DNA of 64,000 bases, taken from NCBI GenBank assembly GCA_944326585.1, contig CALVEN010000006.1, positions 1-64,000 of the forward strand, written 5' to 3'. A program made the position numbers and the translations under genes. The notes beneath the pieces were generated by a model that was given only the letters and a program-made list of their open reading frames with translations, was not told where the DNA came from and searched no databases. Source of the stretch: Candidatus Gastranaerophilales bacterium (GTDB lineage: Bacteria > Cyanobacteriota > Vampirovibrionia > Gastranaerophilales > Gastranaerophilaceae). Shown in pieces: positions 40,595 through 48,017 of this stretch. Position 1 is the stretch's first letter. Every line of letters starts with the position of its first letter.

Positions 40595-43387
40595 ATGTCG
40601 ACAGTACAAAGAATTACATTTCGAGGGGAAAACACAAATCTTTTAGACAAAAGATTTAACAAATCCGGCTTTACGGAACCTGCTAAAGTGCCGGCTGCAG
40701 CCCAAAGTCAAGCACCTGCGCAACCACAGACTCAATCTGTCGAAAAACCTGCAAATAAGAAATTATCCGGTGAAAAAATTGCCTATGTAAGTTCGGCGAT
40801 TGCAATTGTTTCACTCGGCATATCGACAGCTTACGGAATAAAAAGCGGGAAAATAGCCAAAAAATATTCCGGTTTAATTAATAATGCAGCAGATAAAATG
40901 CACAAAGAATTAAATGAAATAACAGATAATCTGAAAAAAGTAACAGCAAACGTAAAATCTTTACGAAAATCATCAGAAGACAGCGCACAAAAGCTTAATG
41001 AGCGAATAAATGAGGTAGGAGAATACCACGACAAATGGATTAAAGCAGTAGAAGAAAAAGCCGCTCAAGCTCTTGAAAAACCGACACACCTGAAAGTTGA
41101 AACACACATACAAACAGAACGTAATCTGGTATCCATAGACGGATTAAATCTTCTACAGAACTTGAATAATAAAAATGAACGGAAACCGCTTCCTGAAAGT
41201 GTGGTTAAAAAACTGCAGGAATCAGCGCAAAACTATATTAAAGGCAATACCGAACCGATTGCAAAACTGGATAAAAACTCCACAATCTGGTCAGTAACAG
41301 CTGAATCCATTCCTGAAAAAGAAGGCGGTCTCGGCGAAGTTCCCGTTCAAATTGCAAAAAATCTCACACAAGAATTAAAAATCGATAATTATCTTGTACG
41401 TCCGTTGAACGAAATTAAAGGGGTCTCAAAAATAATTTGCGAGGACGGCAAATATACTTATCAATACGGCGGCACAAAAATGCCGGTGGATAAAGTAATG
41501 GAATTCAATGTGCCTGCATTTAGAAACGGCAGATACTATGATGAAAAAGTCGAAGTTTTCTACGGTATCGACCCGTCATTCAAATATAAACGTCTGATGT
41601 TTAAAAACGATACATATTTTTCTGCAAAAAGCCTTTACGAAAACTCACAATCAGTTTCGGAAACCGAAAGATACGCGTTTTTCCCGAAAACTGTATACGA
41701 ATTTTTGAAAATAAAACATGACCCTAATGCCATGACATCATATTCAATAACAAATAAAACCCTGTTTGATGCAATAAACCCGCCTGATGCAATGATAGCA
41801 AACGACTGGCACGCCGCTGCACTTCCCGCATTAACCAAATTAAAGGCGCCCGTGGAAGCTGCAATGGGCGATTTGAATAAAAAAGCTGCCGAAAAAATCG
41901 AAAAAATGAATATTATTGAACTTATTCACAACGCCGACTATCAAGGAGACAACTGGCAATACGCATCCGAAATTTTAAATACGCTTTTTGACAAATACGC
42001 ACTTGATATTTACGAAAATGCAAACAGCGGATTTTTAGAAAACGGTATTCAAAAAGTCCTGACCGTAGAAGGCGGAGTAAATCTGGCGAACTTATCCGCA
42101 ATGCTTGCAAACAAAATAAAACCGGTTTCACCGACATATGCAACGGAATTAGCGCATCAATTTGAAAGAAGCCGCTCTCTGCAGCACGTATTTGATGTAA
42201 GACTTCAATCAGGCACAATGAAAGGTCACAGCAACGGCTGGGATAAATCGGTTAACGAAGTCAGCCTCGAGAATTTGAATAAATTTAATGAAAATTTGAA
42301 TAAAGATAAATGTATGATATTCCAGTCGGTTATTGAAAACATTCCGGGCTTAAGCGATACGGAAGCAAAACTCATAAATGACGTATTCAAAAATATTGAT
42401 AACGGTACGGTTAAATACAGCAACTTTGCAATGGTTCTGGATACACTGACCAAACTCAATATCCCGAAACTTAATGATGCACTAAAACAGCTTGACAAAG
42501 ATTCAATAATATATCTCAGAGCATTCAAGCCTGTATCTTTGGATGACGGAATGACAATGGTTATGGAAAACAGACGTCATAATAAAGAAATGGTGCTCGG
42601 ATATTTAAAAAGAATGGTGGATTACAACCACAAAACCGGCACGGAATTTTTTAACATCAAAGAAAGCGGTCTGACGGATCTTTCCGGAATTGATTGGAAC
42701 AGACTTGACGAAACACCGGTAATTGATATGGGAACGCGATTCTGCGAGCAAAAAGGTATTGATATAGCCTGCGGGACAATTGAATCATTGCTGAACGAAT
42801 GGGAACATCTGTTCCCCGGCAAACCGCAGCCAGTATTTGCAATCGGCGGAGCGGACAGCACCGGCGGAACATACAGGAATATGGCGCTGCAAATGAAAAG
42901 ACGACTCGGCGAAAAAGGCAAACAGGTAGTATATATGGACGGATTTTTGCCTAATAATATACTGCAGGCCGGCTCTGACTTCACCTGGTTCCCGAGCCAC
43001 TTTGAACCGGACGGCTCTAAGTGGGAATCTTTGTATAAAGGTACTCCGGTCATTGCAACCCGTGTCGGAGGACACGTTGACAGTATTCAGGACGGCATAA
43101 ACGGATTTTTGACAAAACGTACAGTACCCGAGGTGAAAGCAAGCGGTTATGATTATCTGAGTACAATGATTTACGACTTTAAAGAAGCAAATATACGCGC
43201 GCTTCAAACCTTCTTTGACAAACCGCGGTACCAAATTATGGTGGAAAACGACCTGAAAGGCAGTGCAAACTGGCTTATAAAAGACCAAAACGGCAAAATA
43301 ACCGGCGGAGCATTGCTGGAGCATTTGCAGGATTTAGGATTTAATCTTGAAAAATTCCCGCAGATTGCACCTGATGCCCGTATATAA
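40595..43387 (+). CDS. Membrane-anchored starch/glycogen-synthase-like glycosyltransferase (GT5-like)
   Basis: This 930-residue protein begins with TVQRITFRGENTN, the short motif typical of many gut Melainabacterial proteins. It continues with a Pro/Gln-rich linker, a single hydrophobic helix (about 63-80) and a coiled coil (about 95-150). The N-terminal glycogen-synthase-like domain contains KEGGLGEVPVQIAKNL (about 241-256, the ADP-glucose loop) and ANDWHAAALPAL (about 400). After a long helical insertion (about 430-700) the C-terminal half has FEPDGSKWESLYKGTPVIA (about 802) with the E-x7-E pattern, followed by GGHVDSI. Overall it is an unusually large, probably membrane-tethered relative of GlgA. 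The sugar donor and acceptor are unknown. Confidence 0.75.
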   Translation: MSTVQRITFRGENTNLLDKRFNKSGFTEPAKVPAAAQSQAPAQPQTQSVEKPANKKLSGEKIAYVSSAIAIVSLGISTAYGIKSGKIAKKYSGLINNAADKMHKELNEITDNLKKVTANVKSLRKSSEDSAQKLNERINEVGEYHDKWIKAVEEKAAQALEKPTHLKVETHIQTERNLVSIDGLNLLQNLNNKNERKPLPESVVKKLQESAQNYIKGNTEPIAKLDKNSTIWSVTAESIPEKEGGLGEVPVQIAKNLTQELKIDNYLVRPLNEIKGVSKIICEDGKYTYQYGGTKMPVDKVMEFNVPAFRNGRYYDEKVEVFYGIDPSFKYKRLMFKNDTYFSAKSLYENSQSVSETERYAFFPKTVYEFLKIKHDPNAMTSYSITNKTLFDAINPPDAMIANDWHAAALPALTKLKAPVEAAMGDLNKKAAEKIEKMNIIELIHNADYQGDNWQYASEILNTLFDKYALDIYENANSGFLENGIQKVLTVEGGVNLANLSAMLANKIKPVSPTYATELAHQFERSRSLQHVFDVRLQSGTMKGHSNGWDKSVNEVSLENLNKFNENLNKDKCMIFQSVIENIPGLSDTEAKLINDVFKNIDNGTVKYSNFAMVLDTLTKLNIPKLNDALKQLDKDSIIYLRAFKPVSLDDGMTMVMENRRHNKEMVLGYLKRMVDYNHKTGTEFFNIKESGLTDLSGIDWNRLDETPVIDMGTRFCEQKGIDIACGTIESLLNEWEHLFPGKPQPVFAIGGADSTGGTYRNMALQMKRRLGEKGKQVVYMDGFLPNNILQAGSDFTWFPSHFEPDGSKWESLYKGTPVIATRVGGHVDSIQDGINGFLTKRTVPEVKASGYDYLSTMIYDFKEANIRALQTFFDKPRYQIMVENDLKGSANWLIKDQNGKITGGALLEHLQDLGFNLEKFPQIAPDARI

Positions 43388-43405
43388 ACTTTTATCACAT
43401 TTCAA

Positions 43406-43437
43406 AAACAAGGCGTTTATAATGCGCCTTGTTTTTT
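43406..43437 (+). terminator. Terminator of the GT5-like gene
   Basis: ACAAGGCG and CGCCTTGT pair around a 9-base loop, followed by TTTTT. Confidence 0.85.
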
Positions 43438-43470
43438 GTATAATAAATTTGTGAGAGTAAAAGGATTAAG

Positions 43471-44742
43471 ATGGACAGATTTTTTGGAATTTTCGGGATA
43501 ATATTAATTTTTGCAATAGCATATTTAATGTCAAACAACAGAAAGGCAATAAATTACAAAACCGTCGGGACGGGATTTGTGTTACAGATACTGCTTGCGG
43601 TATTTGTGTTCAAGGTACCGTTAGGGCGGTCGTTATTTCTTGCAATCGGCGAATTTATCCAAAAAATTCTTGAATTTGCAAAAGAAGGCGGACAATTTGT
43701 ATTTGGCGGTCTGATGGACGGCAAATGGGAGCTTGCAAACGGCGGGCAGATTTTTGCACTGCAGTTGATAAGTTCAATAATCTTTATGATGATTTTGGTC
43801 AATATGCTGTATTATTACGGGATAATGCAAAGGATAGTTGCCGTTCTGGGAAAAGGGATGAATAAACTTATGTCAGTATCCGGCGCGGAGGCATTATCGA
43901 ATGTTGCAAGCGCTTTTGTAGGTCAGATTGTGGCACAGATAATGATAAAACCTTATCTGCCAAAGCTTACCAGATCAGAGCTTCTGGCATCAATGGCAGG
44001 AAGCATGGCGTGTATTTCAGGTGCGACAATGCCTTTATATATAGGAATGGGAATTCCGGCGCCATATATTCTTGCATCATCTATAATGGCTGCCCCCGGG
44101 GCGCTTGTAATTTCAAAAATAGTTTACCCTGAGGTGAACACACCGGAAACGAGCGAAAATTTTCAGGTTAATTTCAGCAAAAGAAAAAGAACGCATGCGA
44201 ATGTATTTGATGCGATTTCAGCAGGTGCATCAGAGGGTATGAAAGTTGCAATCAACGTAACCGCAATGATTTTGGCGCTTGTTGCTCTTGTTGCAATGAT
44301 TGACTGGGTTCTTGGAGGCGTCGGAAGCTTTATAGTAAAATATCTGCATATAAATTCATTTTTGGGAATGGATATGGCGCATCTTTCATTAAAGATGATT
44401 CTGGGCGAAATTTTTGCGATATTTGCGTTTTTAATGGGAGTTCCTCTCGGGGAAGCTACGACCGTGGGGAGTTTAATGGGTACTAAGCTTGTATTGAACG
44501 AAATGGTTGCCTATGTTGACCTGACGCACCTGCCGGTTGCGTTATCGGATAAAAGCTTTTTGATAGCGAGCTTTGCACTGTGCAGCTTCGGGAACTTCGG
44601 CTCAATAGCAATTCAATTAGGCGGTATAGGTGAACTTGCCCCGAACCAGCGTAAAAACCTTGCACGTCTGGGCGTCAGAGCGCTTATTTGCGGAACATTG
44701 ACCTGTTATATGTCCGCGGCTATCGCAGGAATATTATTCTAG
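43471..44742 (+). CDS. nupC: Concentrative nucleoside transporter NupC
   Basis: NupC imports nucleosides with H+ or Na+. The 423-residue protein has about nine to ten hydrophobic segments and the family motifs GQIFALQLISSIIFMMILVN, NVASAFVGQIVAQIMIKPYL, MAGSMACISGATMPLYIGMG, MGVPLGEATTVGSLMGTKLV and FALCSFGNFGSIAIQLGGIG. TATAAT at 43439 and AAAGGAT before the ATG indicate its own promoter, right after the upstream terminator. It would supply purines and pyrimidines from the host environment. Confidence 0.93.
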   Translation: MDRFFGIFGIILIFAIAYLMSNNRKAINYKTVGTGFVLQILLAVFVFKVPLGRSLFLAIGEFIQKILEFAKEGGQFVFGGLMDGKWELANGGQIFALQLISSIIFMMILVNMLYYYGIMQRIVAVLGKGMNKLMSVSGAEALSNVASAFVGQIVAQIMIKPYLPKLTRSELLASMAGSMACISGATMPLYIGMGIPAPYILASSIMAAPGALVISKIVYPEVNTPETSENFQVNFSKRKRTHANVFDAISAGASEGMKVAINVTAMILALVALVAMIDWVLGGVGSFIVKYLHINSFLGMDMAHLSLKMILGEIFAIFAFLMGVPLGEATTVGSLMGTKLVLNEMVAYVDLTHLPVALSDKSFLIASFALCSFGNFGSIAIQLGGIGELAPNQRKNLARLGVRALICGTLTCYMSAAIAGILF

Positions 44743-45017
44743 TATTTGAAATCTGTCGGCGAAGTCATCACGTGTTTCAGCAGCTCACGTCATCCTGAGG
44801 CGAAGCCGAAGGATCTCAAGAGATTCTTCGCTAACGCTCAGAATGACAATTTTCAGGGCATACTCGCGCTCAAGTTATCACAATGACGATACTTAGCACC
44901 AGCACGACAAATAACGCTTATTCAATTAAGCGTATATCAAACACTTTTTACTCTCTACACATTCCTAATTGGCGCCGGAACAACGCCGGTAATTTTACGT
45001 CTTTACTTTTAGAAGTT
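44743..45017. repeat. Intergenic repeats after nupC
   Basis: The region holds CTCACGTCATCCTGAGGCGA with GAAGGATCTC and GAGATTCTTCGCTAACGCTC near 44790-44850. AT-rich sequence follows, up to the microprotein gene. GGCGCCGG and CGCCGG words lie at 44974-44992. No other gene is seen. Confidence 0.6.
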
Positions 45018-45113
45018 TTATCCTTCTGTTGTTAATTCTTCCCAGATGCTTGGTACTACGATTAACGCAGTATAAACGATAAAACCAAACAGGATTAAAT
45101 TAATAGCTTCCAT
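45018..45113 (-). CDS. 31-residue single-span membrane microprotein
   Basis: A short reading frame begins with ATG at 45113, 8 bases after a strong AAAGGAG site. It encodes 31 residues. The start is polar (MEAIN), residues 6-22 are hydrophobic (LILFGFIVYTALIVVPS) and the end is acidic (WEELTTEG). The arrangement suggests a single membrane helix with a charged tail, comparable in size to the tiny subunits of cyanobacterial membrane complexes or to regulatory microproteins. No homologue is recognised. It lies in the gap between nupC and the zinc-ribbon gene and points leftward, alone. Confidence 0.6.
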   Translation of the reverse strand: MEAINLILFGFIVYTALIVVPSIWEELTTEG

Positions 45114-45223
45114 GACACGCTCCTTTTGTCACATGTATATTATTCCCGTTTTGTTATAATTTTTAACATAATTTGAAAAATATATAGAAAAAATTTTTTT
45201 AGTTGTTATAATGAGGATGTAAT

Positions 45224-45538
45224 ATGAAAAAGAATATCAAAAAATTATTTGAAAATTTATGTTGTGCGAGCTGCAAATGCGGATTTGACGAAGATTCAAT
45301 ATTTGTCAGACGGTATGAGCAGGATTTAACCGTGGCTCAGCTTGTATGTAAAAATTGCGGACGCGGTTACGGCATTGCATTTTTAGGATTTTCGGGCGGA
45401 ATTTCTATAAAAGGTGAAGAAGAACCTCTGGAAGTTCAGGAAGGACCTGATGCAATTAATTATGACGATGTACTTGACGCGCATAAATTTATTCAGAATT
45501 TAGACGAACACTGGCAGGATTATTTACCGAAAAAATAA
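45224..45538 (+). CDS. Small cysteine-rich (zinc-ribbon-like) hypothetical protein
   Basis: This 104-residue protein has CCASCKCGF near residue 14-22 and CKNCGRGYG near residue 44-52, which could bind one zinc. The acidic C-terminal half is helical (DDVLDAHKFIQNLDEHW). TGT-TATAAT (45204-45212) lies 11 bases before the ATG, so the leader is very short. No function is recognised. Compare the zinc-ribbon protein at 27.1 kb. Confidence 0.65.
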   Translation: MKKNIKKLFENLCCASCKCGFDEDSIFVRRYEQDLTVAQLVCKNCGRGYGIAFLGFSGGISIKGEEEPLEVQEGPDAINYDDVLDAHKFIQNLDEHWQDYLPKK

Positions 45539-45565
45539 TTCAACAGATAGCATGGCATACCTAAA

Positions 45566-45634
45566 GTGAATAAGTTATTTCTAAAAGTAATCCGTGCGGA
45601 AGTTCTCCAATTTTCATTGTATATAACGAATGAC
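45566..45634. repeat. Dispersed GAATAAG element, copy 9 (variant 3' end)
   Basis: GTGAATAAGTTATTTC, AAAAGTAATCCGTGCGGAAG, TTTTCATTGTATATAAC and GAATGACA. It shares the variant right end with copy 3. Confidence 0.8.
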
Positions 45635-45909
45635 ATAAAACCTCACACCACTCACTCTAAAAACTTCTTAGTATCTTAGTAACTTTATCTGAGATTCTTC
45701 GCTAACGCTCAGAATGACTGAGTGCTGTCGTGGCTTTGGCACCCCTCTCAATGACCTGAATAGGTAAACCAAAATTGTCAAACATGATGTAGTGCCTTTG
45801 GCACCCCTCTCCCTGCGGGAGAGGGGTAGGGGAGAGGGGGCTAAGATCCCGCAACACCTACCGGCTACGCCGACGGATGCAGGCTCACACAACTCACTCC
45901 AAAACCTTC
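45635..45909. repeat. Intergenic repeat block before the bioA 3' end
   Basis: CTTAGTATCTTAGTAAC, GAGATTCTTCGCTAACGCTC and two GCACCCCTCTCCCTGCGGG / GGGGTAGGGGAGAGGGG modules. AGATCCCGCAAC, GGCTACGCCGACGGATGCAG and a final TTACTGCCTTAGTATCTTAG run follow. That run is the 3' end of bioA. No gene is seen. Confidence 0.75.
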
Positions 45910-47265
45910 TTACTGCCTTAGTATCTTAGTAACTTCTTCAGTGCATTCAAGTGCGACATCAACTACAAAATCCATATCAGACTTTTCGATTATCAAAGGC
46001 GGATTAAAATAAATGACATTGCCCAGGGGTCTTAGAAGCACCCCGCGGGAGAGCGCTTTTTTATAGATTTGATACCCGACACGCAAATCACTTTCAAACG
46101 GTTCTTTTGTATTTTTGTCTTTAACCAGTTCAATTGCGTTGATAAGCCCGATAGATCGAACTTCGCCGACATTTTCCAGCGGGAGGAATTTTTCTTTAAT
46201 AATTTTGTTAAAATAAGGCGCCTTATCATTAGCTTTTTGAATAATTTGTTCATCATCAAGAATATTCAAGACCTCACACGCAGCGGATGCGGCAAGGGGG
46301 TTACCGCTGTAGGTATGGCTGTGCATAAAGGCTTTACCCTCATTATAATCCGCGTAAAATGCGTCGTAAATCTTTTGTGTCGTAATAAACATTGCCATAG
46401 GCATATATCCGCCGGTCAAGCCTTTAGAAAGACACATAATATCAGGCGAAGCACCCGCATGATCGAACGCAAACATTTTACCTGTTCTGCCGTAGCCGGT
46501 TGCGATTTCGTCAGCAATCAAAAGCACGCCGTATTGGTCACAAATCGTGCGTAATTTTTTCAAATACAAAGGAGGATAAATTTTCATACCCGCAGACCCT
46601 TGCAATAAAGGTTCAACAAGAATTGCAGCGGTTTCGCCGCCATAGCGCGCAAAAGTTTTTTCCGCATGCTCAAAGCATTCACAATTACAGTTGTCGCGGC
46701 ATTTGCCGTAAAGACATCTAAAGCAGTCAGGACCCTCAATTCGCACTATATCAAGCAGCATAGGTTTATAAATTTCCGAATACAAATCCACACCGCCTGC
46801 AGAAAGCGCGCCGATAGTTTCACCGTGATAAGCGTCTGATAGTGCCATAAAACGTTTTTTCCGCGGGTTTCCGGACTGATAATGGTATTGAAAACTCACT
46901 TTCATTGCCGCCTCAATCGCTGATGAGCCGTTATCAGTAAAATTGAATTTGCAAAGCCCCGCAGGCAGAACTTTTGAAAGCTTCTCGCATAAATTTATAA
47001 CGGGTTTATGAGTAAAATTTGCGAAAATAACATGTTCAAGCCGGTCAATCTGTGATTTTACGGCAGCGTTAATTCTCGGATGGCAGTGTCCGAGAAGATT
47101 ACACCACCATGAGCTTACAACATCGGCGTAGCTTTTGCCGTCAACGTCATAAAGATATAACCCCTTGCCGTGGTCAATCACAATAGGCGGCAAATCCTCG
47201 TAATCTTTCATCTGGGAACACGGGTGCCAGATATATTTCAAATCCTTTTCCTGCCATTCGTTCAT
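45910..47265 (-). CDS. bioA: Adenosylmethionine-8-amino-7-oxononanoate aminotransferase BioA
   Basis: BioA transaminates 7-keto-8-aminopelargonate in biotin synthesis using SAM as amino donor. The 451-residue PLP enzyme shows YIWHPCSQMKDYED, SSWWCNLLGHCHP, FTDNGSSAIEAAMK, the DEIATGYGRTGKMFAF region and the PLP lysine in LSKGLTGGYMPMA. A six-cysteine insertion (CFRCLYGKCRDNCNCECFE) is present. I recall similar inserts in some class III aminotransferases, and it may bind metal. The final seven codons and stop come from the TTAGTATCTTAG repeat. The start overlaps the bioD stop (TAATG). Confidence 0.94.
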   Translation of the reverse strand: MNEWQEKDLKYIWHPCSQMKDYEDLPPIVIDHGKGLYLYDVDGKSYADVVSSWWCNLLGHCHPRINAAVKSQIDRLEHVIFANFTHKPVINLCEKLSKVLPAGLCKFNFTDNGSSAIEAAMKVSFQYHYQSGNPRKKRFMALSDAYHGETIGALSAGGVDLYSEIYKPMLLDIVRIEGPDCFRCLYGKCRDNCNCECFEHAEKTFARYGGETAAILVEPLLQGSAGMKIYPPLYLKKLRTICDQYGVLLIADEIATGYGRTGKMFAFDHAGASPDIMCLSKGLTGGYMPMAMFITTQKIYDAFYADYNEGKAFMHSHTYSGNPLAASAACEVLNILDDEQIIQKANDKAPYFNKIIKEKFLPLENVGEVRSIGLINAIELVKDKNTKEPFESDLRVGYQIYKKALSRGVLLRPLGNVIYFNPPLIIEKSDMDFVVDVALECTEEVTKILRQ

Positions 47266-47942
47266 TAAATCTCCTCAAAAACGCTCAACAATGCGTCTTT
47301 TTCAATTTCAAAATCTGTTGCACAAGCCTTGACTGCCGCAATTACTTTTATACCCGTCAAATTCTCAATGGAACACCTGTTATCGGCATGCATGATATTA
47401 TTTTCGTCAAAGTTATTCAAAATTATGCCTTTTATGTTAATGCCGCAGCTTTTGGCATATTCGGCCGTCAAAAAAGTTGAATTAATCGTACCCAAATCTG
47501 CGGGTGCAACGATTAAGATATCCATGCCCAGAGCTTTTATAACATCGGGCAGGAGAATTTTTTCGTCATGCTCGAGTTTAAACGGACACGCAATCCCGCC
47601 CGCGCCTTCCGTCACAACATAATCAAACTCTTGCTTTATCCTTTCAAAATCGAATTTGATTTTATCCAAACAAACGGGATTCCCCTCAATTCTTGCGGCA
47701 AGATGCGGCGACACGGCATGCTCATATGAAAAACTTACAAAATCAAACGGGTCGGCATCTGTTTTTGCGGTTTTCAAAACAAAATCGACATCTCCCGGGC
47801 GTCCGTCCGCCAGCCCGCTTAAAACGGGTTTGTAGTAACCGCAATTCAGTCCGAATTCGCGCATCTTTTTTACCAGAAGTCCTGAAATATATGTTTTCCC
47901 GACGTCCGTACCTGTCGCCGTAATAAATATCCCTTTTGTCAT
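47265..47942 (-). CDS. bioD: Dethiobiotin synthetase BioD
   Basis: BioD closes the ureido ring of dethiobiotin with CO2 and ATP. The 225-residue product has the P-loop GTDVGKTYISGLL at residues 8-20, the KPVLSG loop, EGAGGIACP and VAPADLGTINSTFL. I chose the ATG at 47942 because TAAGGAGAGGAAA precedes it, which fits better than an ATG 12 codons upstream. bioA follows by 1-base overlap. BioB, BioF and the pimeloyl genes are not in the window. Confidence 0.95.
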   Translation of the reverse strand: MTKGIFITATGTDVGKTYISGLLVKKMREFGLNCGYYKPVLSGLADGRPGDVDFVLKTAKTDADPFDFVSFSYEHAVSPHLAARIEGNPVCLDKIKFDFERIKQEFDYVVTEGAGGIACPFKLEHDEKILLPDVIKALGMDILIVAPADLGTINSTFLTAEYAKSCGINIKGIILNNFDENNIMHADNRCSIENLTGIKVIAAVKACATDFEIEKDALLSVFEEI

Positions 47943-47961
47943 TTTCCTCTCCTTAGGAACA

Positions 47962-47987
47962 AGCGATAACTTTTTCAAGTTATCGCT
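47962..47987 (-). promoter_or_regulatory. Perfect 11-bp palindrome upstream of bioD
   Basis: AGCGATAACTT-TTTC-AAGTTATCGCT lies 20 bases ahead of the bioD start and 30 bases after the TpsB stop. No T-run follows on either strand, so it is not a standard terminator. It does not match the BirA consensus TTGTAAAC..GTTTACAA. It could be an operator for bioDA or an RNA stem. Confidence 0.45.
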
Positions 47988-48017
47988 ATTATGATAAATA
48001 TATATGAATTTAAAAGC

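Noticed and set aside
45668-45892. 74-codon minus-strand frame before bioA
   Set aside because: It consists entirely of the TCATCCTGAGG/CCCTCTCC repeat modules and has no ribosome site.
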